Of a DNA stretch of 64,000 bases, positions 8,689 to 17,701 are shown one piece after another. Origin of the DNA: Sphingobium limneticum (lineage in GTDB: Bacteria; Pseudomonadota; Alphaproteobacteria; Sphingomonadales; Sphingomonadaceae); NCBI RefSeq assembly GCF_008710155.1, contig NZ_VYPZ01000010.1:62001-126000 (forward strand). Reading direction: 5' to 3'. Each line of letters begins with the position of its first letter. Within the stretch, counting starts at the first letter, position 1. The notes under the pieces were generated by a model, which did no database searches, had not been told where the DNA came from, and saw nothing but the letters and a program-made list of their open reading frames with translations. The position numbers were made by a program, and so were the translations under genes.

Positions 8689-9186
8689 ATGCGCGCCATT
8701 TTGATGATTGCGACCGTCGCCACGCTGGCGGCCTGCGGCGACAACAAGCCCAAGGAACCGACCCAGCGCGAGCAGATCGGCCAGGTGTGGAAATATGAGG
8801 GCGCTGAAAATGGCGGCCGGCCCAAGGTCGCCTATATCGGCAGCGCGAACAGCGTGCAGACGATGACCGCGCCCGACACATTTTCGGTCCTGCTGGTCCA
8901 GCCATTGAAGGAGGGCGGCGCCGACGTCACGGTCAAGCTGGTCGGCGCGCCCTTCACCTGCGACCTGTCGGACTGCCGGATCACGGCCACCACCGACGAC
9001 GGGAAGAAGCATGAGTGGAAGGGGCGGATGGCGACCAATGACGACGGCATCGCGATCGCGCCGTCGCAGGGCGCCTATGGCGTGATCAAGGATGCCAAGA
9101 GCGTGAAGGTCGACCTGGTGGTGGATGGCAAGAGCCAGACGGCGCCGTTCGAGTTCAATGTCGCCGGGCTGGATCTGAAGGGGTAG
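8689..9186 (+). CDS. Putative lipoprotein of unknown function
   Basis: A 165-aa protein. The N-terminus MRAILMIATVATLAACGDN carries a lipobox (LAAC) with Cys16 as the expected lipidated residue, and Gly-Asp after it. The mature part is a soluble, beta-rich domain with two Cys (FTCDLSDC) five apart. It probably faces the periplasm. No family recognised. An AGGACAGGA ribosome site precedes the start. Confidence 0.8.
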   Translation: MRAILMIATVATLAACGDNKPKEPTQREQIGQVWKYEGAENGGRPKVAYIGSANSVQTMTAPDTFSVLLVQPLKEGGADVTVKLVGAPFTCDLSDCRITATTDDGKKHEWKGRMATNDDGIAIAPSQGAYGVIKDAKSVKVDLVVDGKSQTAPFEFNVAGLDLKG

Positions 9187-9215
9187 AGCCTCCCTCCGAA
9201 CGGAAATTGTAGCTT

Positions 9216-10928
9216 TTATTCCTGCAACGATACGCCAGGGCTGCGCGGGTCGGCGGCGCCCTGCCAGTGGCCGTCGGGCAGGCGTTCGGCGGCATTGGCC
9301 TTCAGACCCATCTTGTTGACGCTGACGCGGTGGCCGAGCTTCTCCAGCGGGGCCTTCATCGCTTCCAGCGACGTGCCCTGTTCCACCACCAGCCCGTTGC
9401 CGTCGAAGAAGAGCAGGCCGTGCGCGATCGAATCCTGCGCCGACAGGCCCCAGTCGAGATGGGCGATCAGCGCCTTGGCGACCTGCATGATGATGGTCTT
9501 GCCGCCCGCCGCGCCGACGGTGAAGACGGGCGTGCCCTTGTCGTCATAGACGATGGTGGGCGACATGGAGGAAAGGGGGCGCTTGCCCGCTTCCACCCGG
9601 TTGGCGACCGGCTTGCCGTCCTTTTCGGGGGTGAAGCTGAAATCGGTCAGTTCGTTGTTCAGAATCACGCCGTTGGCGATCAGCTGGCTGCCGAAGAAGC
9701 TTTCGATCGTGGAGGTCCAGGCGGCGATGTCGCCATTGCGGTCCACCGCGACGAAATGGCTGGTGCCGCTTTCGGGTTGGGGCAGCGACGCGGTGCGCGG
9801 CTGCGCGCCGGGGGGCGTGCCGGGCTTATAGGCACCCAGCGCCTTGTTCAGGCGGATGAGCGAGGAGCGCTGTTTCAGATAGGCGGGGTCGATCATGCCG
9901 CTGACGGGCACCGATACGAACTCCGGGTCGCCCAGCCATGTGTCGCGATCGGCATAGGCCAGTTGCATCGCTTCGCCGATGACATGCCAGCTGCGCGGAT
10001 CATCCTTGCCCCATTGGGCCAGCGGGAAGCGCTCCACCATGCCGAGAATTTCCAGCACGGTCACGCCGCCGGCCGACACCGGACCCATGCCGCACACGGT
10101 ATAGGCGCGATAATGACCGCAGACCGGCTTGCGCGGCTTGGCCTGATAGCCGGCCAGGTCGGCCTCCGTCATCGGCACCGGGTTTTTGGGCGCGTTGGTG
10201 ACGGCCTGGCTGATCAGGCGGGCATTTTCACCTGTGTAGAAGGCATCCGGGCCTTCCGCCGCGATCCGCTTGAACAGGGCCGCCAGCGGCAGGTTTTTCA
10301 GGTGCGTGCCCACCGGCGGCGGGGCGCCGTCGATCCAGAAGGCTTTCTGGATTTCCGGGAAATCGGCCCAGATATTCTGGGTAGCGCGCAGGGCGGTGGC
10401 GGTGCGTTCGCCAAGGTCGAAGCCATCTTGCGCATAGCGGATCGCGGGTGCGAACAGATCAGCCCAGGGCAGCTTGCCCCATTTTTTATGCGCATCCCAC
10501 GCCATGCGCAGATTGCCCGGCACGCCGGCCGAATAGCCGCCCGGCCACGCCTGAATGAAGGGCAGGGGCTTGCCGTCCGGTCCCATGAAGCGATCCGGCC
10601 GCGCGGCGGCGGGCGCGGTTTCGCGGCCGTCGATGGATTCCAGCAGGCCGGTCTTGCCGTCATGATGCATCAAGAAGCCGCCGCCGCCGATACCGCTATT
10701 GTGCGGCTCCACGACATTGAGCGTCAGCATCATCGCGATCGCGGCGTCGGTGGCGCTGCCGCCCTTGCGCAATATCTCCTGCCCTGCCTGCGCCGCGCGC
10801 GGATCGGCGGCGGACACGGTGGCGTTGGTCGACACCGGCTCGCGGGCGAGGACAGCGGGCGCGGGTGCAAGAGCGAGAAGGGCGAGGGGGGCCAGCAGGC
10901 CAGGAAGGCGGGATGTCATGGCCGCCAC
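9216..10928 (-). CDS. ggt: Gamma-glutamyltransferase
   Basis: A 570-aa periplasmic enzyme that cleaves or transfers the gamma-glutamyl group of glutathione. A signal peptide is present (about residues 1-28, ending PAVLA). The autocatalytic cleavage site is ESGTSHFVAV, with Thr389 as the new N-terminal nucleophile of the small subunit. The substrate-loop region reads GPVSAGG rather than the more usual PPSSGG. The large-subunit signature PHNSGIGGGGF is intact. An internal start at 10919 (MTSRLPG...) is equally plausible. It is convergent with the lipoprotein gene. Confidence 0.95.
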   Translation of the reverse strand: MAAMTSRLPGLLAPLALLALAPAPAVLAREPVSTNATVSAADPRAAQAGQEILRKGGSATDAAIAMMLTLNVVEPHNSGIGGGGFLMHHDGKTGLLESIDGRETAPAAARPDRFMGPDGKPLPFIQAWPGGYSAGVPGNLRMAWDAHKKWGKLPWADLFAPAIRYAQDGFDLGERTATALRATQNIWADFPEIQKAFWIDGAPPPVGTHLKNLPLAALFKRIAAEGPDAFYTGENARLISQAVTNAPKNPVPMTEADLAGYQAKPRKPVCGHYRAYTVCGMGPVSAGGVTVLEILGMVERFPLAQWGKDDPRSWHVIGEAMQLAYADRDTWLGDPEFVSVPVSGMIDPAYLKQRSSLIRLNKALGAYKPGTPPGAQPRTASLPQPESGTSHFVAVDRNGDIAAWTSTIESFFGSQLIANGVILNNELTDFSFTPEKDGKPVANRVEAGKRPLSSMSPTIVYDDKGTPVFTVGAAGGKTIIMQVAKALIAHLDWGLSAQDSIAHGLLFFDGNGLVVEQGTSLEAMKAPLEKLGHRVSVNKMGLKANAAERLPDGHWQGAADPRSPGVSLQE

Positions 10929-11019
10929 CCTAATCGTTACGTTGTGCGCTGCAACCCTTTCGGGCGGGTTTGGGGAAGAGTGAGAGGTGGGTAACGAGCG
11001 GAAGCGGTCCTTCCTTCTC

Positions 11020-11135
11020 CCTTGGAGGGAGAAGGATACGAAGCCTTGCCGCGTAGCGGCTAGGCGGAGTTGGATGAGGGGGAACTAGCGCAAGACTGGC
11101 GTATTGCCGTGAGGTTTCTCCCCCTCACCCAACCC
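11020..11135. repeat. Composite intergenic repeat (CCTTCTCCCTTGGAGGGAGAAGG type)
   Basis: A 10-bp hairpin (CCTTCTCCCT/AGGGAGAAGG, about 11020-11038) is followed by a second pair, GGATGAGGGGG versus CCCCCTCACCCAACC, ending near 11133. This arrangement is a known style of dispersed repeat in this group. A partial relative lies at 44990-45062. No gene is visible in the 207-bp gap it fills. Confidence 0.6.
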
Positions 11136-12197
11136 TTAAGGCTGCCGAATATCCACGCCGACGATCTCCGCGACGTTCTTTACGCCATCCCGCGTCATTA
11201 GGGCCTTCAGGCCAGCGTTGATGCGTTTGGCCAGATACGGCCCTTCATAGACCAGCGCGCTGTAGAGCTGGACCAGCGAGGCGCCGGCGCGGATGCGGGC
11301 ATAGGCCTGTTCCGCAGTGGCGATGCCGCCGACGCCGATCAGCGGCAGGCGGGCGCCCAGAAGACGGCGAAAGTCCCGCAGCCGTTCCAGCGACAGGTCG
11401 GTCAGCGGCGCGCCCGACAGGCCGCCTGCTTCGCCGGCATGGGCCGATCGCAGGGCTGGGCGGGTGATGGTGGTGTTGGACACGATCAGGGCGTCGACGC
11501 GGTGGTCGAGGCAGGCGGCGGCGATATCGTCCACATCGGCCGGTTCCAGATCGGGCGCGACCTTCAGGAAGATCGGCGTCGCATGGCCGCCGCGTGCCGC
11601 CATGACGGCGGACAGCAGATCGTCCAGCGCTGCCCGGCCCTGCAAGGCGCGCAGGCCCGGCGTGTTGGGGGAGGAGATGTTGACGGTCAGATAGTCGGCC
11701 AGCGGCGCCATGCAGGTCACGCCGGTGACATAATCGGCGATGCCGCGCCCGGCGGCCGTCGCGTCCTTGTTCGCGCCGATATTGATGCCGATGACGGGGC
11801 CTTGGCCGATCGGCCGGCGATAGCGGGCGATGCGGTCCGCCGCCGCGCCTTGGCCGCCATTGTTGAAGCCGAAGCGGTTGATGACGGCGCGGTCCTCCAC
11901 CAGGCGGAACAGGCGCGGCTGGGGATTGCCCGGTTGCGCCAGCGGGGTCAGCGTGCCCAGTTCCGCAAAGCCGAAGCCCAGGCCATGCATCTTGTGCGCG
12001 ATCCGCCCATCCTTGTCATAGCCCGCCGCCAGGCCGACCGGATTGGGGAAGCGGATGCCCGCCACCACCGATTCCAGCATCGGATCGGGCGCGAGCGGCG
12101 CGGGCGTCGGCATGAAGCGCAACGCTGCGATCGACAGGTGATGGGCGCGCTCGGCATCCAGGGCGAACAGCAGGGGGCGGATCAGGCGATAGGACAT
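11136..12197 (-). CDS. pyrD: Dihydroorotate dehydrogenase (quinone), class 2
   Basis: A 353-aa membrane-associated FMN enzyme of pyrimidine synthesis that oxidises dihydroorotate with quinone. The N-terminal extension (residues 1-40) is the helical quinone-channel part of class 2 enzymes. FMN and substrate motifs seen include NPVGLAAGYDKDG, NRFGFNNGG, TVNISSPNTPGLRALQ (catalytic Ser region), IVSNTTI and LIGVGGI. Full length. It is divergent from the region holding the candidate small transcript at 12276-12450. Confidence 0.96.
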   Translation of the reverse strand: MSYRLIRPLLFALDAERAHHLSIAALRFMPTPAPLAPDPMLESVVAGIRFPNPVGLAAGYDKDGRIAHKMHGLGFGFAELGTLTPLAQPGNPQPRLFRLVEDRAVINRFGFNNGGQGAAADRIARYRRPIGQGPVIGINIGANKDATAAGRGIADYVTGVTCMAPLADYLTVNISSPNTPGLRALQGRAALDDLLSAVMAARGGHATPIFLKVAPDLEPADVDDIAAACLDHRVDALIVSNTTITRPALRSAHAGEAGGLSGAPLTDLSLERLRDFRRLLGARLPLIGVGGIATAEQAYARIRAGASLVQLYSALVYEGPYLAKRINAGLKALMTRDGVKNVAEIVGVDIRQP

Positions 12198-12275
12198 GCG
12201 CCAAGCCTATGCCAGCGGACCGCCAATCCGTCGAGAGCCTGTTGCCGTGCAGCAACAGAGGCCGCTCTTGGTTAT

Positions 12276-12450
12276 TTCATGACAAGAAACGTCATGAATG
12301 AGACCGTTTGCAGCGGAAAAATGTCCGTTTCATCCAATAAAGTTGCTGTGATTCAGGCGTAAAGCCGCCTTGCGACCCGAAGGCTCTCAGGCCTATGGCC
12401 TATGAGACCTTTTACTGACCCGGCGATGAAAATCGCCGGGTCATTTTTTT
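12276..12450 (+). ncRNA. Candidate small RNA or leader ending in an orphan terminator
   Basis: No rightward gene ends in this 353-bp gap between divergent pyrD and the AraC gene, yet it closes with a strong rightward terminator. Upstream features are an 8-bp dyad (12276-12283/12291-12298), a TCTCA-GGCC/GGCC-TGAGA hairpin near 12385-12407, and a 27-codon frame (12279-12362, MTRNVMNETV...) without a good ribosome site. Either a free sRNA or an attenuated leader of the AraC gene fits. The 5' end is not determined. Confidence 0.4.
12417..12450 (+). terminator. Rho-independent terminator
   Basis: A perfect 11-bp stem (GACCCGGCGAT / ATCGCCGGGTC) with a GAAA tetraloop is followed by seven T at 12444-12450. 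This is a textbook intrinsic terminator in the rightward sense. It precedes the AraC-type gene by about 100 bp. Confidence 0.9.
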
Positions 12451-12550
12451 GGGTCCACGACTGCTAGATGTCGAAAAACTTTACGCTTTTCCCTTTCGAA
12501 CGCTTGCACCGCCGTCGCGTTGGCGCATAGTAATCGCCAGGGGTGAAAAA

Positions 12551-13492
12551 ATGGGGTCGCATCATAGCGAAAATGCGGTACGCGCCGTTGCGCTGCCGGA
12601 TGACCGGGGGCCGCTTTCCTATGCGGTCGATGCGGCACAGGGGCCGGTGCGGTTGCGCTATTTCGCGGCGCCGCCGCATTTGCGGCCTTATTTCGGCTCG
12701 CTCTATTTCTTCACCGTGTCCGCCGATCACTATGCCGACGCCACCCGTGCCGATGTGCCGCAGTTGCGGCTGACGCTGGAAGGCGGCGGCCATTATCATT
12801 TTCAGGACGGGACGGTGATGGAATCGCCCGACGTCTGCCTGTTGGGGCCGACGATGGGGGCGACGCGATTCGTGCTGGACCGGCCGTTGCGGTTGATGGG
12901 CATTTCGCTGCTGCCGGCGGGCTGGGTGGCGCTGCATGGTGGCGAGGCCAGCGTTCTGGCCGACCGCTTGTGCGATCTGGCGGCGGAACGGGGTGAGGTT
13001 CATCGGCGCCTGCTGGACGGGCTGCGCGCGCTGGGTGACGATGCCGATGCGATGGCGGCCCTGTGCTGGGCGGAACTGGGGAAGCTGGTCCGACCGTTGC
13101 GCCCCGCGACCTGGACGTTGCTGGCGGCGATCGACGCCTGGCTGGTGGGTGAAGGGTCGCCGAAGATCGAGACGCTGGTCGAGGCGACCGACCTGTCGCC
13201 GCGCCAGCTCGCGCGGCTGGCGAACAAATATTATGGTGCCCCGCCCAAGATGCTGGCGCGCAAATATCGGGCATTGCGCTGTTCGGCGCGAATCGCGCTG
13301 GATGGCGACAGCTGGCAGCAATTATGTGAGGAAGGCGGCTTTTACGACCAGTCGCACTTCATCCGGGAGATCAAGCATTTCATCGGCCTGACCCCGCATC
13401 AATTGCAGACCGAGCGGTCGGCGGTCGCGCAATTGACGCTGTTGCGCCGGTCGTTGGGCGGCGACGTGGCCGTGCTGAACCGGTTGAGCTAG
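12551..13492 (+). CDS. AraC family helix-turn-helix transcriptional regulator
   Basis: 313 aa. The C-terminal DNA-binding domain spans roughly residues 210-300, with the first helix-turn-helix around LVEATDLSPRQLARLANKYY and the second in GFYDQSHFIREIKHFIG followed by LTPHQL, the usual AraC signature. The N-terminal part has no recognised sensor family. The start at 12551 follows AGGGGTGAAAAA; the open frame continues upstream through the terminator to 12449, which makes the longer start unlikely. Target genes cannot be inferred from the neighbours. Confidence 0.88.
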   Translation: MGSHHSENAVRAVALPDDRGPLSYAVDAAQGPVRLRYFAAPPHLRPYFGSLYFFTVSADHYADATRADVPQLRLTLEGGGHYHFQDGTVMESPDVCLLGPTMGATRFVLDRPLRLMGISLLPAGWVALHGGEASVLADRLCDLAAERGEVHRRLLDGLRALGDDADAMAALCWAELGKLVRPLRPATWTLLAAIDAWLVGEGSPKIETLVEATDLSPRQLARLANKYYGAPPKMLARKYRALRCSARIALDGDSWQQLCEEGGFYDQSHFIREIKHFIGLTPHQLQTERSAVAQLTLLRRSLGGDVAVLNRLS

Positions 13493-13548
13493 GCGTCCCC
13501 CAAGCAAAATTTCCTTGATTAAACGCCCCTGTGCGACCACATGCGCCC

Positions 13549-13571
13549 AATCGGATGGAATCGGTCCGATT
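13549..13571. promoter_or_regulatory. Dyad in the suf operon promoter region
   Basis: AATCGGA (13549-13555) and TCCGATT (13565-13571) form a perfect 7-bp inverted repeat with 9 bp between, about 40 bp before the rrf2 start. The position suits autoregulation by the Rrf2-type Fe-S regulator. Symmetry and location are the only evidence. Confidence 0.45.
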
Positions 13572-13610
13572 TGAGAATGGTTCGCAACTTTGAAGGGCGC
13601 GTGACACGAC

Positions 13611-14050
13611 ATGAAACTGTCGAGCTTCGCTGACTATGCGGTCGTGCTGATGTCCGCCGCCGCGCGCCATTGTGGCGCAGGAGCGGGGTTTGACCCTGCG
13701 ACCAACAGGCATCTCAAGATGAACGCGACCACTTTGTCGGCCGAAACCGGCATTCCGCTGCCCACCGCGCAGAAGCTGGTGAGTCGCCTGTCGGCCGCCG
13801 GCCTGCTCGAATCGAGCCGGGGCACCGGTGGCGGCGTACGCCTGTCGCGCCCGCCGGCCACCATCACGCTGGCCGATGTGGTGGAGGCGGTCGAAGGGCC
13901 GATCGCCATGACCGCGTGTAGCGAACAAGGGGCGCATGACTGCAATCTGGAACAGGATTGCCGCATCCGTCCGCACATGAATGTGGCGAACAATGCCATC
14001 CGCGAAGCGCTCGCGGGGGTGACGATCGCCAGTCTGACACGAGAAATGGC

Positions 14051-14054
<4 letters not shown>
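13611..14054 (+). CDS. Rrf2 family regulator of the SUF operon
   Basis: 147 aa. The N-terminal winged helix ([45 protein letters not shown]) is typical of the IscR/Rrf2 family. Three cysteines at residues 103, 111 and 117, with His122 nearby, match the [2Fe-2S]-ligating cluster of IscR-like sensors. Its stop overlaps the sufB start (ATGA at 14051), so it is the first gene of the operon. The expected role is to read Fe-S status and adjust suf transcription. Confidence 0.92.
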
Positions 14055-15535
<1,481 letters not shown>

Positions 15536-15542
15536 TTCACGC

Positions 15543-15614
15543 CGTCATGCCGGACTTGATCCGGCATCCCGCTCGTTTCGGAAGTAGCGGGACCCCGGAT
15601 CAAGTCCGGGGTGA
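15543..15614. repeat. Palindromic repeat between sufB and the next gene
   Basis: A composite inverted repeat: GTCATGCCGG/CCGGCAT on the left, and CCCCGGATCAAGTCCGGGG on the right, with long-range pairing of GTCATnCCGGACTTGATCCGG against CCGGATCAAGTCCGG. It splits the suf operon 7 bp after sufB and could lower expression of the downstream genes relative to sufB. Confidence 0.7.
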
Positions 15615-15645
15615 CGAACGACATTAGATTTTGAAGGACCGAACT

Positions 15646-16101
15646 TTGAGCGACGAAGACGATATCCAGGACGCCCTCGCGGATTTCGCGGAGGATGTGA
15701 GCAATGGCCAGTCATGGACCGCCGCGATCCGCATCCTGACCGAGGATTATGAGCTGGAAGAGGGCGAGTTGCAGGCCCGCGCCGCCAAGGATTTCGGCGA
15801 CCTCGACGCCTATGAGGCGGAAAGCCGTGCGGCGCTGGAAGCGGGTGATGTCGCCTTCACCGAGAAGCTGCGCAAGGACAAGGCGTTCCACAAGGCCAAG
15901 GCACCCAATCTGGCGCGCATGGGGCCGGTCAGCGAATTCGTCGTCGCGCTGCTGGAAAAGGGCGCGCCGGAACCGGGTGCCGACTGGTGGCCCTATATGC
16001 CGATCAAGCGCCATATCGATACGCTGTTCCCCGCACCGGGCGATGTGCGCGACATGGCGTTCTGGACCGCGCGGACGCTCCAGCGCGCGCATGAGGGATA
16101 A
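15646..16101 (+). CDS. Unrecognised acidic protein inside the suf operon
   Basis: About 151 aa, acidic in its first half and with no cysteine, so it is unlikely to bind a cluster through Cys. It is helix-rich; the end has Trp-Trp-Pro-Tyr (GADWWPYMPIKRH). A TTG at 15646 is preferred as start because AAGGA lies 8 bp upstream; another TTG at 15631 is in frame. It ends 3 bp before sufC and is clearly co-transcribed with the assembly genes, which suggests a helper role in SUF biogenesis. I do not recognise a family. Confidence 0.8.
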   Translation: MSDEDDIQDALADFAEDVSNGQSWTAAIRILTEDYELEEGELQARAAKDFGDLDAYEAESRAALEAGDVAFTEKLRKDKAFHKAKAPNLARMGPVSEFVVALLEKGAPEPGADWWPYMPIKRHIDTLFPAPGDVRDMAFWTARTLQRAHEG

Positions 16102-16104
16102 GAG

Positions 16105-16848
16105 ATGCTGACGATCGACAATCTGACCAACGAAATCGACGGCAAGGCGATCCTGAAGGGCCTGTCGCTCCAGATCAATGCGGGGGAAATCCACGCGATC
16201 ATGGGGCCGAACGGCGCGGGCAAGTCCACGCTGGCCTATACGCTGGGCGGCCGTCCCAATTATGAAGTGACGGGCGGCACCGCGACGTTCGAAGAGCAGG
16301 ATCTGTTCGAACTGGAGCCGCATGAGCGCGCTGCTGCCGGCCTGTTTCTCGGCTTTCAGTATCCGGTCGAGATTCCGGGCGTGTCGAACCTGCAATTCCT
16401 GCGCGAAAGCCTCAATTCGCAGCGCCGCGCACGGGGCGAAAAGGAATTGAACGGCGGCGAATTCATCCGTCTGGCCAAGGAAAAGGCGGGCCTGCTGGGC
16501 CTTGACATGGAGATGCTGAAGCGTCCGGTGAATGTCGGTTTTTCGGGCGGTGAGAAGAAGCGCGCCGAAATGGTGCAGATGGGCATCCTTGATCCCAAAC
16601 TGGCGATCCTGGACGAGACCGATTCGGGCCTCGACATCGACGCTTTGAAGATCGTGGGCGCGGGGATCAACGCGATCATGCGCAAGCCCGACAAGGCCGT
16701 GCTGCTGATCACCCATTATCAGCGCCTGCTCGACTATGTGAAGCCGGACTTCGTCCATGTCCTGGCCGCCGGCCGGATCGTCAAGTCGGGTGGTCCCGAA
16801 CTGGCGCTGGAACTGGAACGCGAAGGCTATGCCGAGGTGGTGGCATAA
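16105..16848 (+). CDS. sufC: Fe-S cluster assembly ATPase SufC
   Basis: 247-aa ABC-type ATPase of the SufBCD complex. Walker A is GPNGAGKSTL (about residues 34-43), the ABC signature is FSGGEKKRAEM, Walker B is LAILDETDSGLD, and the H-loop His is in LLITHYQRLLDYV. Length is normal and no membrane domain is attached, as expected for SufC. It starts 3 bp after the preceding unknown gene. Confidence 0.97.
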   Translation: MLTIDNLTNEIDGKAILKGLSLQINAGEIHAIMGPNGAGKSTLAYTLGGRPNYEVTGGTATFEEQDLFELEPHERAAAGLFLGFQYPVEIPGVSNLQFLRESLNSQRRARGEKELNGGEFIRLAKEKAGLLGLDMEMLKRPVNVGFSGGEKKRAEMVQMGILDPKLAILDETDSGLDIDALKIVGAGINAIMRKPDKAVLLITHYQRLLDYVKPDFVHVLAAGRIVKSGGPELALELEREGYAEVVA

Positions 16849-16877
16849 TGCGCGCCGCAGGCATCCTCCTTTCTCTT

Positions 16878-16934
16878 CGCGTCTCCGCGTCTCCGCGTGA
16901 GAAGATTCTGTTCACGCGGAGACGCGGAGACGCG
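16878..16934. repeat. 23-bp perfect inverted repeat between sufC and sufD
   Basis: Arms 16878-16900 and 16912-16934 are exact reverse complements, each built from tandem CGCGTCTC units, with an 11-bp loop. The right arm runs into the sufD ribosome site (GGAGGAG, 16934-16940). A CCTCC at 16865-16869 could extend the helix over that site. The structure may terminate, stabilise sufC mRNA, or mask sufD translation. Confidence 0.8.
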
Positions 16935-16948
16935 GAGGAGGCGTGCCT

Positions 16949-17701
16949 GTGACCGCTCTCGCTCTGCCTACGCGCCGACAGGAAGAATGGCGCTACAGCG
17001 ATCTGGAGGCTGTCGCCTCCATCTGGCCCACACCCGCGCCTACGCGGATCGACGTGGCGGAAGGCGAAACGGCGCGCCATCATCTGTTGCAGGATGCGGC
17101 CGACGGACAGGTGGCGGTGCATGACTATGTCATCACTGTCGCGGACGGGGCGCGGTGTGATTTCCATGTGCTCAATGTCGGCGGGAAGCTGGGGCGCGTG
17201 ACGTTCGACGTCACGATCGGCAGCAACGCGCATTTCGAACTCAATGGCGCGATCCTTGGCGGCGGCGACCAGACGCTGGAGATCATCACCAGCGTCACCC
17301 ATGCCAAGCCGGATTCGACCAGCGGCCAGACGATCCGGTCGATCCTGGGCCAGCGCGCCACGGGCAGCTATCTGGGCAGCATCAACGTCGCGCGCGATGC
17401 GCAGCGCACCGATGCCTTCCAGTCGATCAAGGCGATGCTGCTGGACCGCACGGCGACGGCGAACGCCAAGCCGGAGCTGGAAATTTTCGCCGACGACGTG
17501 AAATGCGCCCATGGCGCGACGGTCGGCGAACTGGACAAGGCGGCGCTCTTCTACATGGCATCGCGCGGCATGGACCCGGCGACGGCCAAGACGTTGCTGC
17601 TGCGCTCCTTCGTCGCGGGTGTGTTCGACGATGTGGCGGACGAAGCGGTCAGGCAAGCGCTGGAAGCCGCCGCGATCGCCAAGCTGGAGGCGCTGGTATG
17701 A
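16949..17701 (+). CDS. sufD: Fe-S cluster assembly protein SufD
   Basis: About 250 aa, partner of SufB in the SufBC2D scaffold. It carries the right-handed beta-helix SufBD core, with GSNAHFELNGAILGGGDQ, DAFQSIKAMLLDRTA and CAHGATVGELDKAALFYMASRG, the latter containing the conserved Cys-x-His motif. It is much shorter than E. coli SufD (about 420 aa) because the N-terminal domain is reduced. GTG at 16949 is preferred because GGAGGAG lies 8 bp upstream; GTG at 16943 is 6 bp earlier in frame. Its stop overlaps sufS. Confidence 0.93.
   Translation: MTALALPTRRQEEWRYSDLEAVASIWPTPAPTRIDVAEGETARHHLLQDAADGQVAVHDYVITVADGARCDFHVLNVGGKLGRVTFDVTIGSNAHFELNGAILGGGDQTLEIITSVTHAKPDSTSGQTIRSILGQRATGSYLGSINVARDAQRTDAFQSIKAMLLDRTATANAKPELEIFADDVKCAHGATVGELDKAALFYMASRGMDPATAKTLLLRSFVAGVFDDVADEAVRQALEAAAIAKLEALV

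Noticed and set aside
9267-10994. 575-codon open frame on the plus strand opposite ggt
   Set aside because: Composition (Gly/Arg/His/Gln/Asp repeats) is that of a reverse-frame shadow; ggt has catalytic and signal-peptide motifs in the other strand.
12198-12550. Glycine or other known riboswitch in the pyrD/AraC gap
   Set aside because: No recognised aptamer core; kept only as an unnamed RNA candidate.
15540-15620. CRISPR-like repeats
   Set aside because: Repeats here and elsewhere are single palindromes without regular spacers; no cas genes are present.
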